Positions 9,237-20,042 of a DNA stretch of 64,000 bases are shown piece by piece. Source of the DNA: Asanoa ishikariensis (GTDB taxonomy: Bacteria; Actinomycetota; Actinomycetes; Mycobacteriales; Micromonosporaceae). The stretch lies in assembly GCF_900107455.1 (NCBI RefSeq), contig NZ_FNQB01000003.1, positions 806,001 to 870,000 of the forward strand, written 5' to 3'. The position numbers were made by a program, and so were the translations under genes. Each line of letters opens with the position of its first letter. The stretch's first letter is position 1. The notes below the pieces were generated by a model. That model searched no databases. It was given only the letters and a program-made list of their open reading frames with translations, and was not told where the DNA came from.

Positions 9237-12057
9237 CGCGGCGTGCTCCCTCCGGGTCGTAGAAGACCGGCTCGGTCACCACGACCGGCTGCGCTCGGCC
9301 GGCGTCGACGGCGTACAACGTCTCGCCGCGGAGGGTCAGGCCTCCGGCTACCAGTGCGAGCGCGAACGACCGCCCGAGCGCCGCGCTTCGGTAGCTGGAC
9401 GTGACGTGGCCGAGCATCGGGACCGGTGTCGGGGCGTCCGCGTCGACGACTAGCTGAGCACCCTCGGCGAGGACCACCGACGGGTCCGCCGGGAGCAGGC
9501 CGACGAGCCGCTTGCGGTCCGCCCGGGCGGTGTCCGCACGTGCCAACGAACGCGAACCGATGAAGTGCTTGGCGGTCGACACCGCCCAGCCGAGTCCCGC
9601 GTCGTGCGGCGTGACCGTGCCGTCGGTGTCCTGGCCGGCGACGATGAAGCCCTTCTCGGCCCGCAGTACGTGCATGGTCTCGGTGCCGTAGGGCGTGATC
9701 CCCTGGGCCAGCAGGGCATCCCACAGCGCCAGCCCGTGCCACGCCGGCACGTTGATCTCGTAGCTCAGCTCGCCGGTGAAGCTGATCCGGAACACCCGCG
9801 CCGGGATACCGGCCACCGTGGCGTCGCGGACCGACAGGAACGGGAACGCCGGTGCCGAGACGTCCAGGGAAGGTGCGAGCCGGCGCAGCACCTCCCGCGA
9901 GCCGGGGCCGACGACCGCGACCGCCGCCCACTGGTCCGTGACGGACGTCGCGGAGACCCGAAGAGAGGGCCATTCCGTCTGGAGCCACTCCTCCAGCCAG
10001 TCCAGCACCGCCGCGGCGTTCCCAGTCGTCGTGGTCAGGTGCCAGCGATCAGGCGCGATGCGGGCGGTGACCCCGTCGTCGAAGACCATCCCGTCGGCGA
10101 GACACATCACGCCGTAGCGGCACTGCCCGACCTTCAGCGTCGAGAACCTGTTGGTGTAAATGCGGTCGAGGAACTCCCCGACGTCCGGGCCGCTAAGTGA
10201 GATCTTGCCCAGCGTGGACACGTCCATCATCGCCACGCCTTCCCGGGCCGCGCGACACTCACGCTCGACGGCGCGGTCCAGGTCCTCGCCGGGCCTCGGG
10301 TAGTACCAGGGCCGCTTCCACTGCCCGACGTTCTCGAAGACCGCATCGGCGGCCTCGTGCCGTTCGTGCATCGGCGTCCGGCGCTCCGGGTCCAGCAGCC
10401 GGCCGCGGTCCCGACCGGCGAGCAGACCAAACGAGATCGGCGTGTACGGAGGCCGGTAGGTCGTCGTGCCGACCGCACCGACGGGAAGGCCCAGGAGCCC
10501 GGCCAGGACGCCGACCGTCGTGACACCGGTGGTACGCCCCTGGTCCGCCGCCGTTCCCGCCGTGGTGTACCGCTTGACGTGTTCGCTGGAGGTCATCCCG
10601 GCGCCGACCGCGCGCCGCACGTCGTGCAGCGTCGCGTCGCGCTGCAGGTCGACGAAGACGGTGTCGGGTCGCAGGTCGCTGGTGAGCCAGCAGGCCGCCG
10701 GCGCCCCGGCATCGGCCACCGAGTCGGTGGCGGGTGGCAACGGCTCCTCGCCACCGCCGCCATGGGTGCCCGCGCCCGCCTGCCAGCCCGCCTCCGCACC
10801 CTCGGCGAGCGCGTCGGCCAGGCCGAACGTGCCCGCCGCCGCACCGACACACGAGACCGCCGGCACGGGGTCGCCGGGCACGAACGCGGCGTGGTCGGCC
10901 GACCAGAGGGGCCGCCCGCCGGCCTGGCTGTACAGGTGGACAGCCGGGTTCCAGCCGCCAGAGGTGGCGACCAGGTCGCAGGGCACCCGACGGGGTGAAC
11001 CGTCGACGGGCGCCACCCACGCGGCTTCCAGCACGCCGTCCGCGTCAGCGTCCGTGCCCACCACGCCGTGGCCAGCGCTCACGGCGACGCCCCGGTCCCG
11101 CAGCGCCCGGTGCACCTGGCCCTCCGGGAGCCGGCGCACGTCGAGCACCGCGGCCAACTCGACGCCCGCGTCGAACAGGTCGACCGCCGCCCACAACGCG
11201 CCGTCGTGCGCCCCGGCCACGACGGCACGTCGCCCCGGCAAGACGCCGTAGCGCCAGGCATACCCGGCCGCCGCCGCGGCGAGCATGATGCCGGGCCGGT
11301 CGTTGTCCGGGAACAGGATCGGCCGTTCGTGGGCGCCGGTGGCCAGCACCACCCGCGCGGCGCGGATGTGCCACAGCCGTTGCCGGGCCACGTGTGCCGG
11401 CGCGTCCGCCCCGAGATGGTCGGTCCGCCGCTGCACCGCCACCAGGAAGTTGCCGTCGTAGAAGCCGGTGACGGTCGTGCGGGTGAGCACCCGGACCTCC
11501 GGCAGGCCGGTCAACCGGGCGTGCACGTCGCGGACCCAGTCCATCGCCGGGCGCCCGTCGAGGTGGGCGCGGCCGGCCAGCAGCTCGCCACCGGGCTCCG
11601 GCCGCTCGTCGGCCAGGATCACCCGGGCGCCGGTGACCGCCGCGGCGTGCGCCGCCGCCAGACCGGCGGGGCCAGCGCCGACGACGAGCACGTCGCAGTG
11701 CGCCCACGTCTTGTCGTACCGGCTGTGGTCAGGCTCGTCGCTCAGCTCTCCTCTGCCGGCCAGCGACCGGGCGACCAGACCGTCGTACACCTCGAGCGTG
11801 GTGGCCCGGACCATCGGCTCCCCCGGCCCGGAGTCGACCTGGACGAACGCGTTGGGCTCCTCGGCGCCGATGCCGTACGTGCCGCGCGGTCGACCGGTGT
11901 ACGGCCCACGCGCGACGACCCGGACCCCGTGCGCGAGCAGCGCCGAACTGAGGGTGTCGCCGGGATGTGCCTCGAAAGCCCGGCCGTCGAAGTGGAAGTT
12001 GAGCGTCCGGCTCCGATCGATCCGGCCACCGGCGGCGCGGCGGAACGCCTGGCTCAC
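9229..12057 (-). CDS. soxA: Sarcosine oxidase subunit alpha
   Basis: 942 residues from GTG 12057, chosen because it overlaps the soxD stop (GTGA, 12054-12057) and begins VSQAFRRAAGGRIDRSR, the usual SoxA beginning; the open frame upstream of it only shadows soxD. An N-terminal 2Fe-2S-ferredoxin-like fold (LNFHFDGRAFEAHPGDTLSSAL) is followed by an NAD(P)/FAD-type domain (VVGAGPAGLAAAHAAA; VVLATGAHERPI) and a C-terminal GcvT-like folate-binding domain (roughly the last 370 residues, with GEDLDRAVERECRAAREGVAMMDVSTLGK). It is the large catalytic subunit; the folate domain would capture formaldehyde as 5,10-methylene-THF. Confidence 0.93.
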   Translation of the reverse strand: MSQAFRRAAGGRIDRSRTLNFHFDGRAFEAHPGDTLSSALLAHGVRVVARGPYTGRPRGTYGIGAEEPNAFVQVDSGPGEPMVRATTLEVYDGLVARSLAGRGELSDEPDHSRYDKTWAHCDVLVVGAGPAGLAAAHAAAVTGARVILADERPEPGGELLAGRAHLDGRPAMDWVRDVHARLTGLPEVRVLTRTTVTGFYDGNFLVAVQRRTDHLGADAPAHVARQRLWHIRAARVVLATGAHERPILFPDNDRPGIMLAAAAAGYAWRYGVLPGRRAVVAGAHDGALWAAVDLFDAGVELAAVLDVRRLPEGQVHRALRDRGVAVSAGHGVVGTDADADGVLEAAWVAPVDGSPRRVPCDLVATSGGWNPAVHLYSQAGGRPLWSADHAAFVPGDPVPAVSCVGAAAGTFGLADALAEGAEAGWQAGAGTHGGGGEEPLPPATDSVADAGAPAACWLTSDLRPDTVFVDLQRDATLHDVRRAVGAGMTSSEHVKRYTTAGTAADQGRTTGVTTVGVLAGLLGLPVGAVGTTTYRPPYTPISFGLLAGRDRGRLLDPERRTPMHERHEAADAVFENVGQWKRPWYYPRPGEDLDRAVERECRAAREGVAMMDVSTLGKISLSGPDVGEFLDRIYTNRFSTLKVGQCRYGVMCLADGMVFDDGVTARIAPDRWHLTTTTGNAAAVLDWLEEWLQTEWPSLRVSATSVTDQWAAVAVVGPGSREVLRRLAPSLDVSAPAFPFLSVRDATVAGIPARVFRISFTGELSYEINVPAWHGLALWDALLAQGITPYGTETMHVLRAEKGFIVAGQDTDGTVTPHDAGLGWAVSTAKHFIGSRSLARADTARADRKRLVGLLPADPSVVLAEGAQLVVDADAPTPVPMLGHVTSSYRSAALGRSFALALVAGGLTLRGETLYAVDAGRAQPVVVTEPVFYDPEGARRDG

Positions 12058-12308
12058 GGCGTCACCCCCGGCGCGAACTCGTACGTCACGGTGTGCCGGA
12101 CGACGTCGAACCACCGCCGGCAGCCCGCCGAATGGAACCAGCGCTCGGCGAACCAACCCTTGGGGTTGTCGCGCAGGAACAGGTAGGAGGCCCACTCGGC
12201 GTCGGACAGGGCGGCCGGGTCGGATGGGTAGGCCACGTGCGCCTGCCCGCCGTACTTGAACTCGGTCTCGTCGCGCGGCCCGCACCACGGGCACGGCACA
12301 CTCAGCAT
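12054..12308 (-). CDS. soxD: Sarcosine oxidase subunit delta
   Basis: 84 residues, MLSVPCPWCGPRDETEF... with the zinc-binding CPWCG pair at residues 6-9 and a further Cys in HSAGCRRWFDVVRHTVTYEF. Length and sequence match SoxD, which contributes the structural zinc site of heterotetrameric sarcosine oxidase. It lies 13 bp after soxB and overlaps soxA by 4 bp, the canonical B-D-A-G order. Confidence 0.92.
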   Translation of the reverse strand: MLSVPCPWCGPRDETEFKYGGQAHVAYPSDPAALSDAEWASYLFLRDNPKGWFAERWFHSAGCRRWFDVVRHTVTYEFAPGVTP

Positions 12309-12321
12309 CGCGGCAACCCCC

Positions 12322-13518
12322 TCAGTGCGCGACCGCGGCCGCGCCGTGCTCGTCGACGAGCGCGCCGGTCGTGAAGCGGTCCAGGGCGAACGGCGCGGCG
12401 AGCGGGTGCGGGCGGCCGTGGGCGATGGTGTCCGCGTACACCCAGCCCGCGCCGGGGGTGGCCTTGAAGCCGCCGGTCCCCCAGCCGCAGTTGACGAACA
12501 CGTTCTCGACCGGTGTCAGGCCCAGCACCGGCGACGCGTCCGGGGAGACGTCGACGATCCCGGCCCAGGTACGCAGCACGTGCGCCCGCGCGAAGATGGG
12601 GAACAGTTCGACGGCGGCGGCCATCTGGCTCTCGATGACGTGGAATGAGCCACGCTGCCCGTAGCCGTTGTACGCGTCGACGCCGGCACCCATCACCAGC
12701 TCGCCCTTGTGCGCCTGGCTCACGTAGACGTGGATGGCGTTGGACATGACGACCGTGTCCAGCACCTGCTCCAGCAACTCGGACACCAGCGCCTGGAGCG
12801 GATGGCTGGCCAGCGGCAACCGGAACCCGAGCTCCGATGCCAGCACCGACGTGTGGCCGGCCGCGCACAGGGCGACCCGGTCGGCCTCGATGGTGCCGCG
12901 GCTCGTGACGACACCGCGGACGCGGTCCCCATCACGGAGGAAACCGGTGACCTCACAGTTCTGGATCAGGTGCACCCCGAGGCGATGCGCGGCGCGCGCG
13001 TAGGCCCACGCGACGTAGTCATGCTTCGCGATCCCGGCGCGCGGCTGGAAAGTGGCGCCCATGACGGGGTACCGCAGCTCCTGCGACGTGTTGATGATCG
13101 GCACGAGCTTCTTCACCTCGGCCGGGGTCAGCCACTCGGCGTCCACACCGTTGAGGCGGTTCGCGTTCACCCGGCGGATGCCCTCCCGCACGTCGGGCAG
13201 GCTGTGCGCGAGGTTGAGCACGCCGCGCTGGCTGAACAGGATGTCGTAGTCGAGCTCGTCGGACAGGCCCTCCCACAGCTTGAGCGAGTGCTCGTAGATG
13301 GCCGCGCTCGCGTCCCACAGGTAGTTGGACCGGATGATGGTCGTGTTGCGGGCCATGTTGCCGCCGGCCAGCCACCCGCGTTCGAGCACGGCCACGTTGG
13401 TGATCCCGTGGTTGCGGGCCAGGTAGTAGGCGGTGGCCAGGCCGTGCCCGCCGGCACCGATGACGACGACGTCGTACCCGCGCTCGGGTTCGGGGTCGGC
13501 CCAGAGGAAGTCCGTCAC
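12322..13518 (-). CDS. soxB: Sarcosine oxidase subunit beta
   Basis: 398 residues. The FAD Rossmann motif [18 protein letters not shown] is at 17-34, followed by the SoxB-specific [41 protein letters not shown]-binding residues cluster near HPLQALVSE and the C-terminal [22 protein letters not shown] is typical. SoxB carries the covalently bound FMN and the sarcosine oxidation site. Its ATG overlaps the dmgO stop by 4 bp, coupling removal of the second and third betaine methyl groups. Confidence 0.93.
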   Translation of the reverse strand: MTDFLWADPEPERGYDVVVIGAGGHGLATAYYLARNHGITNVAVLERGWLAGGNMARNTTIIRSNYLWDASAAIYEHSLKLWEGLSDELDYDILFSQRGVLNLAHSLPDVREGIRRVNANRLNGVDAEWLTPAEVKKLVPIINTSQELRYPVMGATFQPRAGIAKHDYVAWAYARAAHRLGVHLIQNCEVTGFLRDGDRVRGVVTSRGTIEADRVALCAAGHTSVLASELGFRLPLASHPLQALVSELLEQVLDTVVMSNAIHVYVSQAHKGELVMGAGVDAYNGYGQRGSFHVIESQMAAAVELFPIFARAHVLRTWAGIVDVSPDASPVLGLTPVENVFVNCGWGTGGFKATPGAGWVYADTIAHGRPHPLAAPFALDRFTTGALVDEHGAAAVAH

Positions 13519-15902
13519 CCGCGTAGCCGTTCCATGCGCGGGTCGAACAACGGCTCGGCCGCGACGGTGGCCGGCACCAGCCGGTCAAAATAGCCTATGT
13601 GGACGGTCCGGCCCGGTGTCGCCAGGTCCGCCGGCAGCCAGGCGTAAGCGATCCCGGTGCCGACGGTGTATCCGTAGGCCGCGCTCGTGACGTGCCCGAC
13701 GCACGAACCGCCGGCGTAAACGGGTTCCTTGCCCATGACGACCTCCGGGAGAGTCAGGCAGGTCAGCCGGCGCACCGGGTCGGACCGCCCGAGCAGCGCC
13801 GACCGGCCGAGGAAGTCGCCTTTGTCGAGCTTCACCGCGAAACCCAGACCTGCCTCGTACGGGTCGTGCTCGTACGTCATGTCGGTGCCGAACAACCGGT
13901 ATCCCTTCTCCAGCCGCAGACTGGCGAACGCGCCACGCCCCCCGGCGACGACGCCGAGCGGCTGCCCCGCCGACCACAGCGTGTCCCAGAGCTTGAGGCC
14001 GAGCTCGGCGGTGGTGTAGAGCTCGTACCCGAGTTCCCCTACATAGGACAGTCGCAGGGCGGTGACGGGGACGACACCGATGTACGACCGCCGGGCCCGG
14101 AAGTACCGGAAGCCCTCGTTGGAGAAGTCGTCGGCGGTCAGCGACTGGACCAGGTCCCGAGCCCGCGGCCCCCAGACGCCGATGCAGCAGGTGCCCGCGG
14201 TCGTGTCCCGGACGGCGACCGAGCCGTCGGCGGGCAGGTGCCGGACGAACCAGTCCACGTCCAGCGGGCCGTTGATGCCGACCTGGAACTCGTGGGGTCC
14301 GAGCCGGGCCACCGTGATGTCGCTGCGGATCCCACCGTCCACGTCGAGCAGCAGACAGTAGGTGACCGTGCCGACCGACCGGTCGACGTTCCCGGTCGTG
14401 AGCCACTGCAGGTACGCGGCGGCGCCTGGACCGGTGACCTCGACCCGCTTGAGCGGGGTCATGTCGTAGAGCGCCACCGACTCGCGTGTCGCGAGAGCCT
14501 CGGCACCCACGATCGGCGACCAGTAGCGCGCCGCCCAGTCGTTCGGCAAAGGGATGTCGCGGCCGGCCAGGAGCGCTTCGTTGCGGCCGTACCACTGCGG
14601 CCGCTCCCACCCCGCGAACTCGAGAAACTCCGCGTCGAGCTGCCGGGGATAGAACGGCGTGGTCCGCATCGGTCGGGGCTCGGCCATCGGCTGCGACGGG
14701 TGGATGACGTCGTACACCTCGATGTAGTTCTGGCAGTCCCGGGCGAGCACGTAGTCGGGCGCGAGCTGGTGCGGCTCGAACCGGTTGAGGTCGCACTCGT
14801 GCAGGTCGAACGAGGAGCTGTGGTCCCGGACGAGCCATTCGGCGACCGCCCGGGCCACTCCGGCCGAGTGGGTGACCCAGACCGCCTCCGCGAACCAGAG
14901 GCCGTCCACCGCGGCGGACGGCCCCAGCAGCGGCATGTTGTCGGTGGTGAACGAGAACAGCCCGTTCATGCCCTCTTCGATCTTGGCCTCGCGGAGCACC
15001 GGCAGCAGGTCCTGCGCGGCGGTCCAGCCCGGCTCGAAGTCGTCCGGGGTGAACGGCAGCACCGAGGGCGTCGGCCCAGGTGCGATGTCGTCGACCGAGA
15101 CCGGCATCGGGCGGTGGCCGTAGTAGCCGACGCCGATGCGGTCGAACCGCTCGCGCAGGTAGAGGTCGGCGTCCTGGTGGCGCAGGATCGGCCGGACCGC
15201 CTCCGCCCGGGGGCGGGCGAGCGCCCGCAGCGGGCCGGTCCAGCCGAACTGATGGGCCAGCGGCGTCAGGGGCAGGTTGACCCCGACCATCCGCGCTATC
15301 CGCTGCCCCCAGATCCCGGCGCAGCACACGACGACGTCGGCGGGCAGCTCGCCGCGAGAGGTGACGACGCCGCGAACCCGGTCGCCCACCGCCCGGATGT
15401 CCAGCACCTCGTGACCGTCCAGCACCCGGACGCCGCGCTCCTGAGCGAGGGAGAGCTGTGCCGAGACCGCCTGGACCGAGTTCGCCAACCCGTCGCCCGG
15501 CACGTGCAGACCGCCGAGGACGGTGTCCAGCAGGGAGTGGTGGCGCACGCACTCGGCGGGATCGAGCACCCGCCCGGTGCCGCCCCACGCGGTCAACCAG
15601 CCGTGGCGCCGGTGCAGGTCGGCCAGCCGCGCCTCGCTCGTCGCGACCTCCAGGCTGCCCACCGTCGAGAAGCAGCCCAGCCGGGTCAGCTTGTCGATGG
15701 TGTACTGGGCGAACCTCGTCATCACCTTCGCCGAGTTGGTCTGGAATACCAGCCCGGGAGCGTGCGAGCTCGACCCACCCGGGCGCGGCAGACCGCCCTG
15801 CTCGACCACCGTCACGTCGGTCCAGCCCAGCGCCGACAGCTCGTCGGCGAGCGCGGCCCCGACCACGCCGGCACCGATGATGACGACCCGCGGCGCTGTC
15901 AT
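13515..15902 (-). CDS. Dimethylglycine oxidase (FAD-dependent, folate-binding)
   Basis: 795 residues, close to the 830-residue dimethylglycine oxidase of Arthrobacter globiformis, which it matches segment by segment from memory. The FAD motif [17 protein letters not shown] is at 6-22; [15 protein letters not shown] holds the His (H47) equivalent to the flavin-attachment region of mitochondrial dimethylglycine/sarcosine dehydrogenases. Mid-protein motifs include LPILRHQ-like [18 protein letters not shown] and [13 protein letters not shown]. The C-terminal GcvT domain (from about 425) has [33 protein letters not shown] and [15 protein letters not shown]. It oxidises dimethylglycine to sarcosine with oxygen, yielding hydrogen peroxide and methylene-THF. 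It overlaps soxB by 4 bp. Confidence 0.9.
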   Translation of the reverse strand: MTAPRVVIIGAGVVGAALADELSALGWTDVTVVEQGGLPRPGGSSSHAPGLVFQTNSAKVMTRFAQYTIDKLTRLGCFSTVGSLEVATSEARLADLHRRHGWLTAWGGTGRVLDPAECVRHHSLLDTVLGGLHVPGDGLANSVQAVSAQLSLAQERGVRVLDGHEVLDIRAVGDRVRGVVTSRGELPADVVVCCAGIWGQRIARMVGVNLPLTPLAHQFGWTGPLRALARPRAEAVRPILRHQDADLYLRERFDRIGVGYYGHRPMPVSVDDIAPGPTPSVLPFTPDDFEPGWTAAQDLLPVLREAKIEEGMNGLFSFTTDNMPLLGPSAAVDGLWFAEAVWVTHSAGVARAVAEWLVRDHSSSFDLHECDLNRFEPHQLAPDYVLARDCQNYIEVYDVIHPSQPMAEPRPMRTTPFYPRQLDAEFLEFAGWERPQWYGRNEALLAGRDIPLPNDWAARYWSPIVGAEALATRESVALYDMTPLKRVEVTGPGAAAYLQWLTTGNVDRSVGTVTYCLLLDVDGGIRSDITVARLGPHEFQVGINGPLDVDWFVRHLPADGSVAVRDTTAGTCCIGVWGPRARDLVQSLTADDFSNEGFRYFRARRSYIGVVPVTALRLSYVGELGYELYTTAELGLKLWDTLWSAGQPLGVVAGGRGAFASLRLEKGYRLFGTDMTYEHDPYEAGLGFAVKLDKGDFLGRSALLGRSDPVRRLTCLTLPEVVMGKEPVYAGGSCVGHVTSAAYGYTVGTGIAYAWLPADLATPGRTVHIGYFDRLVPATVAAEPLFDPRMERLRG

Positions 15903-15912
15903 GGACCCTCCC

Positions 15913-16875
15913 TCAGTTCTTGATCCAGGCCTGCCAGACGTCGGGGTTGGCCTCGACCCACTTCTTCGCGGCGTCGTCGTCGGAGAGCTTGTTGACGGCG
16001 ATGTCCAGGGCCACGGCGTTCTGGTGCTCGTTCGTCCACTGGAAGTTCTTGATCAGCGCGGCGGCCGGGCTGCCCGAGTCCGCGAACTTCTTGCTCACGA
16101 TCTTGTCGAGGTCGTACGGGGCGTAGTCGCAGGCGACCTTCGCCGGATCCGCGTCACAGCCTTCCGTGTACGCGGGCAGGTTGACGTGGACGAGCTTGAC
16201 CTCGCTCAGGAACCACTGCGGCTCGTAGAAGTAGCCGATCATCCACTGCTTCTGCTGCTCGGCGGTCCGGAACGCCTGGATCAGCGCGGCCTCGCTGCCG
16301 GCGTACACCACTTTGAAGTCGAGCTTGAGGTTCTTGACCAGTGCCTCGTCGTTGGTGACGAACGACGGGTCGCCGAGGAGCAACTGGCCCTTCCCGCCGG
16401 ACTCGGAGGTCTTGAACTTGTCCGCGTACTTGTTCAGGTTGTTCCAGTCGGTGATGTCCGGGTGCTCCTGCGCCAGCCACGGCGGCACGTACCAGCCGAT
16501 GATGCCCTTGTTGCCGGTCAGTCCGTACTCGACGGCCACTTTCTGCTCGTCGATGTAGGTCTTCTTGAGGTCGGGGTGGCCCCAGTTCTCCAGGACCACG
16601 TCGACCGCGCCGGTGCCGAAGCCCTGCCAGGACACCTCTTCGGTGAGGTTCTTCTTGGTGACCGTGCAACCCAGTTCCTTGGTCGCGATGTACGCGATGA
16701 CGGCCGCGTCGGCCTGGTAGCCGACCCACGGGTTGACCGCGATGTTCACCGTGCCGCAGGCCGCCTTGCTCGGCGACGTCGACCCGGAGTTCTCGATCTT
16801 CGAACCGCACGCGGTCAGCGCGAGGGCGCCCACCGCCAGCACTGCCACGAACCTGCCTATGCCAACTCTGCTCAC
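15913..16875 (-). CDS. proX: Glycine betaine/proline-type ABC transporter substrate-binding lipoprotein
   Basis: 320 residues with a lipoprotein signal (lipobox LTAC, Cys23). The mature part begins CGTVNIAVNPWVGYQADAAVI, the OpuAC/ProX fold start, and contains several Trp/Tyr residues (VSWQGFGTGAVDVVLENWGH; GIIGWYVPPWL; MIGYFYEPQWF) of the kind that form an aromatic cage for quaternary ammonium compounds. It sits between the permease gene (15 bp away) and dmgO (10 bp), so importer and demethylases are probably one transcript. Glycine betaine is the likely ligand; choline or other betaines are possible. Confidence 0.88.
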   Translation of the reverse strand: MSRVGIGRFVAVLAVGALALTACGSKIENSGSTSPSKAACGTVNIAVNPWVGYQADAAVIAYIATKELGCTVTKKNLTEEVSWQGFGTGAVDVVLENWGHPDLKKTYIDEQKVAVEYGLTGNKGIIGWYVPPWLAQEHPDITDWNNLNKYADKFKTSESGGKGQLLLGDPSFVTNDEALVKNLKLDFKVVYAGSEAALIQAFRTAEQQKQWMIGYFYEPQWFLSEVKLVHVNLPAYTEGCDADPAKVACDYAPYDLDKIVSKKFADSGSPAAALIKNFQWTNEHQNAVALDIAVNKLSDDDAAKKWVEANPDVWQAWIKN

Positions 16876-16890
16876 GAATCCGTCCCCTTC

Positions 16891-18888
16891 TCAGCCTCGA
16901 TTTCCCACGTCGGCGCCGAAGCGCCGGGCGGCTGCCTGGGTGGTGCGGTCGAGCAGGACGCCCAGCAGCACGACCGCGACGCCGGCCGCGAGGCCCTTGC
17001 CGTAGAGATCGGACTGTGAGAACCCGGCGACGACGAGATAACCGAGAGCGCCGGCCCCGACCAGGCCGCCGACCACCACCATCGACAGGACGTAGATCAG
17101 GCCCTGGTTGGCGGCGAGGGTCAGCGACTGACGGGCCAGCGGAAGCTGGACCTTGGTGATGACCTGCCAGGAGCTGGAGCCGGACGCGGTGGCCGCCTCC
17201 ACGACGGTGGCCGGCACACCCCGCACGCCGTCCGCGACGAGCTTGATGGCCACGGGCGCCGCGAACACGACCGCCGCGACGATGGCGGTGAACCGGCTGG
17301 CGCCGAACAGGCCGAGGAACGGCACCAGGTAGACGAACGCCGGCATGACCTGGGCGGCGTCGAGGGTCGGGCGGATCAGCCCGTCGGCCCGGTCGCTGCG
17401 CCCCATCCAGACACCGACGACGACGCCCAAGGCCATCACGATGACGGTGGCGACCAGGGTGGCGGCCAGCGTGACCATGGCCTCCTGCCACAGGCCGGTG
17501 GCGACCAGCAGGCCCAGGCAGACCGCGACGGTCGGCACGATCCGGGCGCCGGCGACGATCCACGCGAGGGCGAGCACGACCGTCGACACGAGGTACCAGG
17601 GCGACTCCGCGATCAGGGACTGCAGCGGGTTCAGGAGCCCGTAGCTGATCGCGTTGCGGATGGCGTCGGTGACGGCACCGAGGTGGACCTGCACCCAGTC
17701 GCTGGCCTGGGTCACCCCGCTCGCGACCTGACCGCCGACGACGCCGCCGCTGTCCGGACCGGGAAAGAAGGCCGCCCAGACGTAGGTGTACGACAGGTAC
17801 AGCGAGACCGCGGCGCCGACTCCCAGCCCGGCGAGGGTTACGCGGCGGCGGCCGCGGGCCTTCGGGCCGAGGCGGTACTGGGTCTCCACCCGGTCCCGGG
17901 CGGCGGTGGTGACCCGGTCGAGGACGATCGCCATGATGACGATGGCCAGCCCGGCGCTGAACGCGGTGCCGACGTCGAGGGTCTGCAGGGCGCGCAGGAC
18001 GACCTGGCCGAGGCCGGGCGCGTCGATCAGCGCGGCGATGGTGACCATCGACAGCGCGCACATGACGGTCTGGTTGACGCCCAGCACGATCGTGCGCTTG
18101 GCCAACGGCACCCGGACCGTCCGCAGGAGCTGCCACTTCGTCGCGCCGAGCGAGGTGCCGGCCTCCACCGAGGAGAGGGCCACGGTCCGGATGCCGTGGG
18201 CCGTGATGCGGATGACCGGCGGCATCGCGTAGATGAGGGTCGCGATGACGCCGGAGGCCGGGCCGATCAGGAAGAACAGGGTCAACGGCGCGAGGTAGAC
18301 GAACGTCGGCATCGTCTGCATGAAGTCCAGGACCGGCGTGAGCACCCGGTGCAACCGATCGGACAGGCCGGCCCAGATCCCGAGCGGGATCCCGATGAGC
18401 AGGCAGATGAGCACCGCGGCCAGCGTCAGGGCCAGCGTGTCCATGCTCTGCTGCCAGTAGCCGAGCAGGCCGAACGAGGTGAACCCGGCCGCGGTCAGGA
18501 CCGCGACCCGCAGGTTGCCGACGGCGTACGCGCACAGGGTGGCCACCGCGACGACGCCCAGCCAGCCGATCAGCGGCACCGGTCGGCCGTACGCGGGCTG
18601 GCTGATCAGGGACTGGAGGAACACGGTCAGCGCGTCGACGGCCTGGCGGATCACGTCGAAGAACGCGGTGAAGACCGGGCTGCTCCCCCGGGAGCTGTTG
18701 ATGGCGTCGCGCAGGTCGTTGACCCGCTCGTGCAGCGGCGTGAGCTCCGACGTGGACAGTTCGAGCGTGTCCCGGCCGCGCAGCGGGATCCACAGCAGCA
18801 CCCAGACCGCGACCACGGCACCGACCAGGGCGCCCCGGGGCAGCCGCGCGGCACGGCGGCGGACCGCCCCCGCGCTCAGCGTCGTCAT
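16891..18888 (-). CDS. proW: Glycine betaine-type ABC transporter permease with two fused permease domains
   Basis: 665 residues from ATG 18888 ([17 protein letters not shown]), which overlaps the ATPase stop by 4 bp. Two complete binding-protein-dependent permease domains lie in tandem: the first around 145-320 ([24 protein letters not shown] as EAA loop) and the second around 455-655 ([25 protein letters not shown]). Each is preceded by its own N-terminal helix block ([37 protein letters not shown]). Most ProW proteins have one such domain and dimerise; here one gene encodes both halves. The frame stays open far upstream through two other genes, but codons there are antisense-like. Confidence 0.9.
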   Translation of the reverse strand: MTTLSAGAVRRRAARLPRGALVGAVVAVWVLLWIPLRGRDTLELSTSELTPLHERVNDLRDAINSSRGSSPVFTAFFDVIRQAVDALTVFLQSLISQPAYGRPVPLIGWLGVVAVATLCAYAVGNLRVAVLTAAGFTSFGLLGYWQQSMDTLALTLAAVLICLLIGIPLGIWAGLSDRLHRVLTPVLDFMQTMPTFVYLAPLTLFFLIGPASGVIATLIYAMPPVIRITAHGIRTVALSSVEAGTSLGATKWQLLRTVRVPLAKRTIVLGVNQTVMCALSMVTIAALIDAPGLGQVVLRALQTLDVGTAFSAGLAIVIMAIVLDRVTTAARDRVETQYRLGPKARGRRRVTLAGLGVGAAVSLYLSYTYVWAAFFPGPDSGGVVGGQVASGVTQASDWVQVHLGAVTDAIRNAISYGLLNPLQSLIAESPWYLVSTVVLALAWIVAGARIVPTVAVCLGLLVATGLWQEAMVTLAATLVATVIVMALGVVVGVWMGRSDRADGLIRPTLDAAQVMPAFVYLVPFLGLFGASRFTAIVAAVVFAAPVAIKLVADGVRGVPATVVEAATASGSSSWQVITKVQLPLARQSLTLAANQGLIYVLSMVVVGGLVGAGALGYLVVAGFSQSDLYGKGLAAGVAVVLLGVLLDRTTQAAARRFGADVGNRG

Positions 18889-19949
18889 GGCTCCTCCGCC
18901 ACGATCACGCGCAGGATCGCCTCGTCGTCCACCATGCCGACCAGCACGCCGTCGTGGACGACCTTGACCGGCGCGGCTGACGACAGCACGGCCCGGACGG
19001 CGTCGCGCACCACGACGTCGGCGCCGAGCTCCGGACCGTCGAGCGGGTCGTCGTCGCGGACCGGACGCATCACCCAGCGGATGGTCAGCACGTGCGACTT
19101 GGGCACGTCGGCGACGAAGTCCCGCACGTAGTCGTCGGCGGGAGCGCCGACCACCTCGTCCGGCCGTCCGATCTGGACGGCCGCGCCGTCGCGCATGATC
19201 AGGATGCGGTCGCCGAGGCGCAGGGCCTCGTGCAGGTCGTGGGTAATGAAGATCATTGTCTTGCCGACCTCGTGGTGCAGCCGCAGGACCTCGTTCTGCA
19301 TGTCCCGGCGGATCAGCGGGTCGAGCGCGGAGAACGGCTCGTCGAAGAACAGGATCTGCGGGTCGACGGCGAGGGCCCGGCCCAGACCCACCCGCTGTTG
19401 CATGCCGCCGGAGAGCTGGTCGGGGAAGTGGTCCGCGTAGCCGCTCAGCCCGACCAGGTCGAGGACCTCGCCGGCGCGCCGGTACCGCTCGGTCTTGGCA
19501 ACGCCGCGGATCTCCAGCCCGTACGCGACGTTGTCCAGGACCCTCCGGTGCGGCAGCAGCCCGAAGTGCTGGAACACCATGGCGAACCGGTGCCGGCGCA
19601 GGTCGCGCAGCCGGCGCGGGTCGGCGCCCCGGATGTCCTCGCCCTCGATGAGCACGGACCCGGAGGTCGGCTCGACCAGGCGGGTCAGGCAGCGCACGAG
19701 GGTCGACTTGCCGGAGCCGGACAGACCCATCACCACGAACACCTCGGTGGGCGCCACCGTGAACGAGATGTCGCGGACGGCCGCGACGCACGCGGTTTGG
19801 GCCAGCAGCTCGGCACGCGGTAGCTCCGCGAGCGGGGTGCCGACGATCCGGTCCGCCCGCGGCCCGAACACCTTCCAGAGCTGCGACACGGCCAGCGCCG
19901 GCTCGGTGGCAGCCTGCACCCGTTCGTCTGCGATCAAGGGCTCTGGCAT
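18885..19949 (-). CDS. proV: Glycine betaine-type ABC transporter ATP-binding protein
   Basis: 354 residues from ATG 19949. N-terminal ProV-type segment ([14 protein letters not shown]), Walker [11 protein letters not shown]-loop [11 protein letters not shown], signature [15 protein letters not shown], Walker [14 protein letters not shown] and H-loop ITHDLHEAL. The C-terminal ~100 residues form a CBS-type regulatory region ([10 protein letters not shown]...[19 protein letters not shown]) as in ProV/OpuAA. A good sigma-70-type promoter lies about 55 bp upstream, so transport genes can be expressed separately from mttB. Confidence 0.92.
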   Translation of the reverse strand: MPEPLIADERVQAATEPALAVSQLWKVFGPRADRIVGTPLAELPRAELLAQTACVAAVRDISFTVAPTEVFVVMGLSGSGKSTLVRCLTRLVEPTSGSVLIEGEDIRGADPRRLRDLRRHRFAMVFQHFGLLPHRRVLDNVAYGLEIRGVAKTERYRRAGEVLDLVGLSGYADHFPDQLSGGMQQRVGLGRALAVDPQILFFDEPFSALDPLIRRDMQNEVLRLHHEVGKTMIFITHDLHEALRLGDRILIMRDGAAVQIGRPDEVVGAPADDYVRDFVADVPKSHVLTIRWVMRPVRDDDPLDGPELGADVVVRDAVRAVLSSAAPVKVVHDGVLVGMVDDEAILRVIVAEEP

Positions 19950-20004
19950 GGGTGCCTCGATCTCTGCCGCAGTCCGGTGTGCACGGTCCTGTGATCTGCG
20001 CGAC

Positions 20005-20034
20005 AGTATCCGCACGGGCCGCGAAGCCCGTCAA
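20005..20034 (-). promoter_or_regulatory. Predicted promoter of proVWX-dmgO-sox-betA operon
   Basis: On the minus strand, TTGACG (20034-20029) and GATACT (20010-20005) are separated by 18 bp, a good match to the housekeeping actinobacterial promoter. It lies in the 93-bp gap between mttB and proV, giving a leader of roughly 50 nt. It would allow a long transcript from proV to the MetF homologue without mttB. Confidence 0.5.
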
Positions 20035-20042
20035 CCCCGGAT

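Noticed and set aside
13599-15923. 774-codon open frame on the plus strand
   Set aside because: It is antisense to dimethylglycine oxidase, which matches a known family along its whole length.
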